This document shows, piece after piece, positions 1 to 6,210 of a stretch of DNA of 15,806 bases. The notes beneath the pieces are model-generated. The model was not told the DNA's origin. It did no database searches and was given only the letters and a program-made list of their open reading frames with translations. Each line of letters opens with the position of its first letter. Within the stretch, counting starts at the first letter, position 1. The translations under genes were made by a program, and so were the position numbers. Source of the stretch: CAYQTE01 sp964420285 (GTDB lineage Bacteria; Planctomycetota; Phycisphaerae; Tepidisphaerales; Tepidisphaeraceae); NCBI GenBank assembly GCA_964420285.1, contig CAYQTE010000088.1:1-15806 (forward strand), written 5' to 3'.

Positions 1-251
1 ACATTTGGGGCGTTTTTTCGTCGCAATCGGGAGGCGAAACCGCGATATCCGGCTGAAAACGAGGGTGGGCCGAAACGGGAAAAATGGCAGTTTCTTTCGT
101 AACCATAGGGAATAACATCACTTAGGAGAAATCTCACGCGGAGACGCGGAGCAAATCGGTGGTTGAATCGTATTCGCCTTTCCTCGGTTGTCCTCCCGTA
201 CCGCGGTCAGTTCTGAGTTCTTTCCCGGCACTGGCTTGGCAGGGGCGCGTG
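1..251. other. Gene-free stretch downstream of ispD
   Basis: I see no supportable gene here. The open frames that cross this stretch continue antisense to ispD and show no recognisable protein family. It contains a short tandem repeat (listed separately) and no clear terminator hairpin with a T-run for the minus-strand ispD transcript. In many bacteria ispF follows ispD; it does not follow here within the window. Confidence 0.6.
131..151. repeat. Tandem 8-mer ACGCGGAG x2, dispersed-repeat-like
   Basis: ACGCGGAG occurs twice back to back (136-143 and 144-151), preceded by the phrase AGGAGAAATCTC. From memory, CACGCGGAGACGCGGAG-type phrases recur between genes in several unrelated bacterial phyla, so this may be one fragment of a dispersed family. 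Only one copy is visible here, so family membership is inferred. Confidence 0.4.
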
Positions 252-956
252 TCAGCGGGATTGAGGCTCGAGGATGAGAATATTGGCCAGAAACATGTCC
301 TGGAGGGTGGTGATCTTGATGTTGCGTTCCTCGCCGGGGATGAGCATGACCGGCAGGCCGAGAAGTTCCAGGAGTTGCGTGTCATCCGTGATCTGGCTCA
401 GCGGGATCGGGCAGCGTGCGAAGGCATCGGCCAGGTCGCGGCGGGACATGATCTGTGGGGTCTGGACGGCCCAAAGCTGGTGACGCGGGACGGTTTTGCC
501 CACCAGTGCGGGAAGCGGGCCGTCGGCTTGTTTGACTGTCAGCGTCACCGGCAACGCGGCGACGGCGGCGCCGTGGGCAACGGCGGCGGCAAGGGTGCGG
601 TCGATGAGCGGCCGGGAGATCAGCGGCCGGGCCGCGTCGTGGACGGCGACCCACGGTACGGCGGGCGCGACGCGGGCCAGGGCGTTTTGCACGCTGGCGG
701 CCCGGCAATCGCCGCCGGGACAGAATTCGATGCGAGTGTCCGCTGCCAGCGGGCCCAGGGCTTCGCGGATGGGGTCTGGATTGAACGTGGGGATGACGAG
801 TTGGACGACATCATGGCGGCATAAAAAGGCGGCGGCGGCGCGGGCAATGACGGGCCGGCCATCCAGCGGTTGCAGGAGCTTGTTGGTGTCGGCGGCAAAT
901 CGCGTGGATCGTCCGGCGGCGGGAAGGATGACGGCAAAGGTGATGGCGTCGGACAT
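252..956 (-). CDS. ispD: 2-C-methyl-D-erythritol 4-phosphate cytidylyltransferase (IspD)
   Basis: Transfers CMP from CTP to methylerythritol 4-phosphate in the cytosol, the third step of the non-mevalonate isoprenoid pathway. That pathway feeds undecaprenyl carriers and quinones. The 234-residue length is normal for a stand-alone IspD. The nucleotide-binding signature LPAAGRSTRF lies at residues 11-20, followed by Lys26 in the NKLLQPLDGRPV segment. HDAARPLI starts at 106, QTPQ is at 165-168, TDD at 190-192, and the C-terminal NIKIT block at 212-216. The ATG at 956 comes 4 bases after the stop of the PIN-TRAM gene, so the two are very probably translated from one mRNA. PIN-TRAM (yacL) next to ispD is also the order in Bacillus, where ispF follows; here it does not. 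No key motif is missing. Confidence 0.95.
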   Translation of the reverse strand: MSDAITFAVILPAAGRSTRFAADTNKLLQPLDGRPVIARAAAAFLCRHDVVQLVIPTFNPDPIREALGPLAADTRIEFCPGGDCRAASVQNALARVAPAVPWVAVHDAARPLISRPLIDRTLAAAVAHGAAVAALPVTLTVKQADGPLPALVGKTVPRHQLWAVQTPQIMSRRDLADAFARCPIPLSQITDDTQLLELLGLPVMLIPGEERNIKITTLQDMFLANILILEPQSR

Positions 957-960
957 CGAA

Positions 961-2202
961 TCAGGTGTTGTCGGAATGGGCGGCGGTATGCGGCTGAGGC
1001 TGGCGCGACGAGGCAGCGGCGGAGGAAACTGTCGGGCCGGTCATGCTCGACGCCGCCGGTTTGGGCAACTCGGACCTGGCGGCGGATGCGGCGGAGGGCG
1101 TCGGCGCAGGGGAATCCATGATCCGCCCGAAAATCAGCTTGCCGGCGCTTGTTTGCAGGACGTTGGTGACGTTGAATTCGACATCCTGATTGAGGCGGCT
1201 GCGGCCCTGATCGACAATGACCATGGTTCCGTCGGTGAGATACCCGACGCCCTGGCCGGGATCGCGTCCGGCCTCGATGAGACGAACGGTCATCTTCTCG
1301 CCGGGGAAAACAACCGGCTTGAGGGCGTTGGCCAGATCGTTGAGGTTGATGACGGCGATGCCGCGGAGGGTAGCGACCTTGTTGAGATTGAAATCATTGG
1401 TCAGGACGCGGGCGCCCAGTTCCGCGGCCAGGGCGATCAGACGATGATCAACGGTGTCATTGTCGGACGGCTTGGGGGCGTTGGACGGTGCATCGTACAG
1501 GGCCACATCCGCGCGTTTCTGGGAGCGAAGACGCTGGAGCACGTCCAACCCGTGCCGGCCGCGGGCACGGCGAATCTTGTCGGAACTGTCGGCAATGGCC
1601 TGAAGTTCATCAAGCACGAATTGCGGGACGATAAGCCGGGTATCGAAAAACCCGGCCGCGACGATATCGCCGATGCGGCCGTCGATAAGCACGCTGGTGT
1701 CGAGCAGGACGGGGCGGGCGCCGCGTGTCTGGCGGGAGAACTCGACGTAGGGGACGACGAATCGGAAATCGTCCTTGGTTTGCAGGATGAAGCTGACGGA
1801 GAGATAGCAGACGGTTGCGCCGATCGTCAGGTCGATGAAGGTGACGATGAAATCCCGCTGATTGGCGTAGCTCTCCATGTATCGTTGCTTGTCAGCGGCT
1901 CTTTCAAACACCAGGCTGGTATTGGCCTGCCAGAATGTGTCGGCGATCAAGCGGACGACAAAACTCAACGCACAGGCGACGACGACGCCGATGAGCAACC
2001 CCAGCACGATCCCGGAAAAGACCATGACCTTGCGGCGAGGTGAAAGAATGTCGATACAGACGAACAGAAGCCCCATGCCTACGGCAAGGAACATCGCCAT
2101 CTGGGCGTTGACGTCGGGGATCTTCGAGGCATTGATGATGAAATACCAACCGACTCCGGCCATCACCAACACGAAGAACGCTCGTATGACGTTCAAAACC
2201 AT
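961..2202 (-). CDS. Membrane-anchored PIN-TRAM domain protein (YacL-like putative RNase)
   Basis: 413 residues. Four hydrophobic segments (about 5-27, 35-52, 57-85 and 117-143) anchor it in the membrane. A PIN nuclease domain follows at about 163-285, then a TRAM RNA-binding domain at about 298-358. PIN acidic residues are visible: Asp168 in LLDTSVLIDGR, Glu199 in VLDEL, Asp249 or Asp252 in DNDTVDHRL, and Asp270 in LTNDFNLNK. The family matches YacL of Firmicutes; its cellular role is poorly defined and RNA cleavage at the membrane is an inference. The last 50 residues (363-413) form a Ser/Ala/Pro-rich, probably disordered tail. The ATG at 2202 has only a weak upstream purine stretch, but the first hydrophobic segment starts right after it. 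It is the first gene of a two-gene unit with ispD and is divergent from uppP. Confidence 0.87.
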   Translation of the reverse strand: MVLNVIRAFFVLVMAGVGWYFIINASKIPDVNAQMAMFLAVGMGLLFVCIDILSPRRKVMVFSGIVLGLLIGVVVACALSFVVRLIADTFWQANTSLVFERAADKQRYMESYANQRDFIVTFIDLTIGATVCYLSVSFILQTKDDFRFVVPYVEFSRQTRGARPVLLDTSVLIDGRIGDIVAAGFFDTRLIVPQFVLDELQAIADSSDKIRRARGRHGLDVLQRLRSQKRADVALYDAPSNAPKPSDNDTVDHRLIALAAELGARVLTNDFNLNKVATLRGIAVINLNDLANALKPVVFPGEKMTVRLIEAGRDPGQGVGYLTDGTMVIVDQGRSRLNQDVEFNVTNVLQTSAGKLIFGRIMDSPAPTPSAASAARSELPKPAASSMTGPTVSSAAASSRQPQPHTAAHSDNT

Positions 2203-2214
2203 GGCATTACCCGT

Positions 2215-2244
2215 TTGCGGACCTGATTGAGTTTATTATATAGT
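2215..2244 (+). promoter_or_regulatory. Candidate promoter for uppP
   Basis: TTGCGG (2215-2220) and TATAGT (2239-2244, 5 of 6 matches) are 18 bases apart on the plus strand. A start near 2251 would put the TTG at 2227 outside the transcript, which favours the ATG at 2314 as the uppP start. The -35 match is weak (3 of 6). Confidence 0.33.
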
Positions 2245-2263
2245 ACGGTGGCGGGGTCGTCCA
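2235..2263 (-). promoter_or_regulatory. Predicted sigma-70 promoter for the PIN-TRAM-ispD unit
   Basis: Read on the minus strand, a perfect TATAAT (2235-2240) lies 17 bases after TGGACG (2258-2263, 4 of 6 matches to TTGACA). Transcription would start near 2228 and give a leader of about 25 bases before the ATG at 2202. The -10 box overlaps by two bases a candidate -10 of the opposite promoter that serves uppP. Confidence 0.5.
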
Positions 2264-2313
2264 TCGGATTATCAGCGCAATTGTGGCGCGTGGCTTACGA
2301 CGGAAATGAGCGT

Positions 2314-3189
2314 ATGGATAAGATACTCTTGTGGCAGGCGCTGGTTCTGGGGGCGATTCAGGGGGTTTCTGAGCTTTTTCCCATCAGCAGCTTGGCTCAG
2401 TTGGTGCTGGTGCCTGCCCTGCTGGGCTGGCACGACGTCAACGTCCACGGCGACGATTACCTGGCGTTCAGTGTGGCGTTGCACCTGGCGACGGCCGCGG
2501 CGCTGGGGATCTATTTCTGGTCGGATTGGAGGAAAGTGCTGGCGGCGCTGGTGGGGAGCGTGGGTCGGGGGAAGCTGATTTACGACCGGGAAAGCAAATT
2601 CGCGTGGCTGCTGGTGGTGGGAACGATCGTGGTGGGGGCGGTGGGATTGCTGGCCAAGAAGCGCGTTGAGTTGCTGGTGGACATCGCCCACGTGAAGTGG
2701 GTGGCGGGGCTGCTGATCTTAAATGGCGGGATCATGATCCTTGGCGACCTGATGAAAAGGCGATCCATCGCCCGTGCCCAAAGCGGCGCCGTGTTGAAGC
2801 AGGCGGAGGACATGTCCCTGCCGGCCGGCACATTGATCGGTGCCAGCCAGTCGCTGGCGTACCTGCCGGGCATATCCCGAAGCGGCGTGACGATCATCGG
2901 CGGGCTGCTGGCGGGATTGAGCTATGAGGAAGCCAGCCGGTATTCGTTCATGCTGGCGGCGCCGGTGATCCTGCTGGCGGGAGTGGCGGAGATTCCCAAG
3001 TTCCTGGAGATCAGGGCGCCGCTGGAACTGGAAAAGACGCTATTGGCGGCGCTGGTGGCCGGCGCGATGGCGTATTTGAGCGTGAAATTCCTGATGCGCT
3101 ATTTCCGCCACAACCAGCTTTGGCCGTTCGGATGTTTCTGCATCGTCTTTGGGGGATATGCGTTGCTGGTCTTCACCGGCCATATCTGA
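2314..3189 (+). CDS. uppP: Undecaprenyl-diphosphatase (UppP/BacA family)
   Basis: Polytopic membrane enzyme that dephosphorylates undecaprenyl diphosphate to the monophosphate carrier for peptidoglycan and other envelope polymers. From the ATG at 2314 it has 291 residues, close to the family's usual 265-290. An upstream TTG (2227) would add 29 polar residues and probably lies before the transcript start. The first signature, (E/Q)xxxE, is Gln16-Glu20, followed by the FPISS segment. The second signature, PGxSRSxxT, is complete at residues 185-193. Several hydrophobic segments fill the rest. Oddity: the position after SS that is usually Gly-His (His30 in E. coli BacA) reads Ala-Gln (Gln29). The gene converges on pgpA with a 28-base gap. 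Family is certain; full activity is likely but not proven because of the His change. Confidence 0.9.
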   Translation: MDKILLWQALVLGAIQGVSELFPISSLAQLVLVPALLGWHDVNVHGDDYLAFSVALHLATAAALGIYFWSDWRKVLAALVGSVGRGKLIYDRESKFAWLLVVGTIVVGAVGLLAKKRVELLVDIAHVKWVAGLLILNGGIMILGDLMKRRSIARAQSGAVLKQAEDMSLPAGTLIGASQSLAYLPGISRSGVTIIGGLLAGLSYEEASRYSFMLAAPVILLAGVAEIPKFLEIRAPLELEKTLLAALVAGAMAYLSVKFLMRYFRHNQLWPFGCFCIVFGGYALLVFTGHI

Positions 3190-3217
3190 GCTGGCGCCGG
3201 CGGCGGCAACTTGTCGG

Positions 3218-3715
3218 CTAAGAATGCACGATGTGCGTGAGGGCCGGCCAGCGCAAGAGCAACTGGCACAGCAGATTGGCCAGGACCGCGGCGCCCAGAT
3301 CGTCGGCGAGGATTCCCCAGCCGGCCGGTAGCTTTTCAAGCTGGCGAATCGGCGGCGGCTTGGTCGCGTCGAACAGCCGGAACGCCAGGAATGCCAGAAT
3401 CCACGTCGAGGCGTGCTGCGGCATTGGCAATGCCAGCAGAGTCAAACTGATGCCGGCCCCTTCGTCCAGCACAAACGAACCGGGGTCGGCCTTGCCGAAA
3501 TAGCGGATGCCCCACGGGCCGAGCATCACGCACAGTACCGAAAACAGCAACGTCGAGCCGATCAGGATTGCGTTCCATTCGGCTGGATCGGGTCGCAGAA
3601 TCACATACACGGCCGCGAGAATGAGCATCGCGCCGGCGGTGCCGAAAGTTCCCGGCGCAAGCGGCGCCAGCCCGCAGCCGCCGATGGTGACGATCCACTT
3701 CTTCACTGGGTTCAC
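3218..3715 (-). CDS. pgpA: Phosphatidylglycerophosphatase A (PgpA)
   Basis: Removes the phosphate from phosphatidylglycerol phosphate to give phosphatidylglycerol at the inner membrane, the step after PgsA. The 165 residues from GTG at 3715 match the family length. Visible signatures are APGTFGT at 20-26, the acidic pair Asp84-Glu85 in VLDEGAG, FDATKP at 115-120, and ADD at 137-139 near the C-terminus. Hydrophobic segments lie around 27-42, 48-66, 86-98 and 140-155. The GTG overlaps the pgsA stop (GTGA, 3712-3715), a classic translational-coupling arrangement; a second in-frame GTG is at 3706. The frame stays open far upstream, but that extension is antisense-free overlap with pgsA in another frame and is not protein-like. 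Adjacent pgsA strongly supports the assignment. Confidence 0.9.
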   Translation of the reverse strand: MNPVKKWIVTIGGCGLAPLAPGTFGTAGAMLILAAVYVILRPDPAEWNAILIGSTLLFSVLCVMLGPWGIRYFGKADPGSFVLDEGAGISLTLLALPMPQHASTWILAFLAFRLFDATKPPPIRQLEKLPAGWGILADDLGAAVLANLLCQLLLRWPALTHIVHS

Positions 3716-4374
3716 CGGATGAGGTTTTTTCGGTACAGGCCGATCGCCCGGCGGACGTAGAGCAATCCGCTGACCAGGGTGATGGCGAGCGTGGCCCAGA
3801 TGAAGATGTTTCGCACGATGGCGGCGGGCGCTTCCCAGTCGTGGGCTTTGAGCCATTGCAGATAGTTCACATAGAGCAGAACCGCAAGGATGGTGATTGA
3901 TTGGGCGACCATCTTGAGTTTGCCGCTGAACGCGGCGGCGAAATTCTGGCCGGACTGTTCGCTGGCGCCGCGCAGGCTGGTGACCAGCAGTTCGCGTGCG
4001 ATGATGACGACGACCATCCACGGCGCGATGCCAGTGATGGTGGTCACGTTGGAGGGGATGTCCGACGGGTTGAAGCTGGGGATGGTGAAATTCCGCCCGG
4101 CAAAGAACACGAAACTGCCCAGCACCAGAACTTTGTCCACGAAGGGATCGACAACTCGGCCGAATGCGCCTTCCACCTTCCATTTGCGGGCCAGATAGCC
4201 ATCGAGAAAATCGGTGATCAGGGCGATCATGTAGATGGCAAACGCCAGGTTCAGCCACAGTGCCTGACCTGACGAAGCGCTGAGGGGCTGCTGGTAATCG
4301 GCCAGCATGGCAAAGAAGACCGCGGCCAGAACGAGCCGCAAGCCGGTGAGTATGTTGGGTACGTGACGGAACAT
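3712..4374 (-). CDS. pgsA: CDP-diacylglycerol--glycerol-3-phosphate 3-phosphatidyltransferase (PgsA)
   Basis: Condenses CDP-diacylglycerol with glycerol 3-phosphate to make phosphatidylglycerol phosphate, the committed step to acidic phospholipids. The 220-residue membrane protein carries a perfect CDP-alcohol phosphotransferase signature: Asp55, Asp58-Gly59, Ala62-Arg63, Gly72, Asp76 and Asp80, with exact spacing. About six hydrophobic segments surround it. The opening MFRHVPNILTGLRL is typical of PgsA and supports the ATG at 4374. It lies 82 bases after the glycosyltransferase stop and overlaps pgpA by 4 bases. Cardiolipin synthases of the same superfamily are an alternative, but the N-terminus and the partner pgpA favour PgsA. 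Confidence 0.93.
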   Translation of the reverse strand: MFRHVPNILTGLRLVLAAVFFAMLADYQQPLSASSGQALWLNLAFAIYMIALITDFLDGYLARKWKVEGAFGRVVDPFVDKVLVLGSFVFFAGRNFTIPSFNPSDIPSNVTTITGIAPWMVVVIIARELLVTSLRGASEQSGQNFAAAFSGKLKMVAQSITILAVLLYVNYLQWLKAHDWEAPAAIVRNIFIWATLAITLVSGLLYVRRAIGLYRKNLIR

Positions 4375-4401
4375 CAGGTTGTTCGACAGGCGGGCGATTG
4401 T

Positions 4402-4448
4402 ACAGAGTCGATGGCCCGACTGGAAATCGGGCGGAGAAATACAGAGTC
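4402..4448. repeat. Hairpin flanked by ACAGAGTC direct repeats
   Basis: In the 82-base gap between the glycosyltransferase stop and pgsA, a perfect 6-bp inverted repeat GCCCGA/TCGGGC (4415-4433, 7-base loop) is bracketed by two copies of ACAGAGTC (4402-4409 and 4441-4448). There is no T-run, so it is not a textbook terminator. It could be an RNA-processing or regulatory element that separates pgsA-pgpA expression from the genes before it. Confidence 0.4.
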
Positions 4449-4456
4449 TTTGCGGC

Positions 4457-5197
<741 letters not shown>

Positions 5198-5250
5198 AGG
5201 TCAACCGTAGTATCGGCTGTCCGCGTCGGCCGGACAAGCGGGCGGCGTGA

Positions 5251-6183
5251 TCAGCGTTTCGAGATGAGGCGGCGGGCGTTGCAAAGTTCCCCCGAATTGC
5301 ACCGGGTGGACATCCATTGCACGAGGCACACGGCCGCCCATGCGCTGGCCCATCCCAATGCCGCGCCCCCGATAGTATCGCAGAAATAGTGAGCGTTTTC
5401 GGCCATGCGCTCGATGAGGACGATCAGCGCGAGAAACCAAAACAACGGGCGAAAGCGCGGGGCGACCCACATAAGTGCGGCGAGCATGGCGAAGGCGAGG
5501 GAGACATCGCCGGAGGGGAAACTGAACGGCCGGGGCGGATGGCCGCCCAGACCGTGCAGGCCGCCGGCGAAGGGGTGGAATTCGAATGGGGTTGTGCCCT
5601 GTCGAAACGGGCGCGTGCGGCCGAAACACCATTTCAGGAGCCAGTTGGTTCCGGACAGAATGCCGGCCAGGAAGACGACGGCCGTTTGTTGCAGTCGCCG
5701 GGGATCGAGATCGCCGGGGACAAGGAGCCAAAGCGCTATCGCCGCCGTGGCCGCCGACGCCAGGTATGTCCAGAGAGTGTTGTCGGGCAGCGCCAATGTG
5801 AGTGCCGAGGTCCACAGGACGTTGTTGGGGAGGCGCAGGGTCGCCAGGATGTTCAGCAGCGTGCAAAGGCTCGCGGCGATGACCCCCACCCTAACCCTCC
5901 ACCTGAGTACAGGGAGAGGGGATAAGGAGTGTTGCCTCGCCAATAGCAGCAGCCAGATGCAGGCGGGGATCGTGTACGACCAGAAATTGCCGGGGACGCG
6001 AATCAGCAGCAGGACGTGCGGCCAGTTTTGCGTGAGATAATCCGCCAGGCCGCTATCACGCACGTATGTCGCCATGGGGCGATCGAACAGGGCGGCAACT
6101 GGAATCAATATCGTTAGGACAATCGCCGGCCGCAGTGGGATGCCGGGCTGGCGCACAGGCGTTAGCGGCGGCAGGTCGGTCAT
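5251..6183 (-). CDS. PAP2-family membrane phosphatase with PSGD motif and an in-frame repeat
   Basis: Membrane lipid phosphatase of the PAP2 superfamily, whose members act on undecaprenyl diphosphate, phosphatidylglycerol phosphate or lipid A. From the ATG at 6183 it has 310 residues; a TTG at 6195 would add four. Signature 1 (KxxxxxxRP) is Lys184 to Arg191-Pro192. Signature 3 (RxxxxxHxxxD) is Arg259, His265, Asp269. Signature 2, normally PSGH, reads PSGD at 223-226. Several hydrophobic segments are visible. Residues about 84-101 (Ser/Pro/Arg/Val-rich) are encoded by a dispersed-repeat-like sequence, read in frame, so this loop is probably an insertion. It follows the sigma factor by 27 bases and precedes the glycosyltransferase by 53. 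Candidate substrates are C55-PP or PGP; none can be chosen from sequence. Confidence 0.83.
   Translation of the reverse strand: MTDLPPLTPVRQPGIPLRPAIVLTILIPVAALFDRPMATYVRDSGLADYLTQNWPHVLLLIRVPGNFWSYTIPACIWLLLLARQHSLSPLPVLRWRVRVGVIAASLCTLLNILATLRLPNNVLWTSALTLALPDNTLWTYLASAATAAIALWLLVPGDLDPRRLQQTAVVFLAGILSGTNWLLKWCFGRTRPFRQGTTPFEFHPFAGGLHGLGGHPPRPFSFPSGDVSLAFAMLAALMWVAPRFRPLFWFLALIVLIERMAENAHYFCDTIGGAALGWASAWAAVCLVQWMSTRCNSGELCNARRLISKR
5881..5935. repeat. REP-like palindromic element inside the PAP2 gene
   Basis: The plus strand reads CCCCCACCCTAACCCTCC, then ACCTGAGTACAGGGAGAGGGG. The CTCCACCT and AGGGAGAG arms around GAGTAC form an imperfect hairpin (6 of 8 pairs). The CCCTAACCCTC...GGGAGAGGGG pattern is one I recall as a widespread dispersed palindromic repeat in high-GC bacteria, normally between genes. 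Here it is read in frame as roughly residues 84-101 of the phosphatase. Assignment to a family rests on recall and needs a genome-wide search. Confidence 0.6.
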
Positions 6184-6210
6184 GGTTTGGGACAAGACTC
6201 GTTGACAGGA

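Noticed and set aside
496..2043. Long plus-strand open frame (515 codons) antisense to ispD and the PIN-TRAM gene
   Set aside because: Composition is that of a reverse-strand shadow in high-GC DNA; it spans two well-recognised minus-strand genes and their junction and matches no family I know.
3190..3217. Possible terminator between convergent uppP and pgpA
   Set aside because: The gap is GC-rich, but I could not build a stem of useful length with a normal loop.
3716..4258. Upstream extension of the pgpA frame
   Set aside because: It overlaps pgsA in another frame, and PgpA proteins begin near the GTG at 3715 that overlaps the pgsA stop.
5214..5237. TGTCCG/CGGACA hairpin between the PAP2 and glycosyltransferase genes
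   Set aside because: Only six pairs and no T-run; such stems are common by chance in GC-rich DNA.
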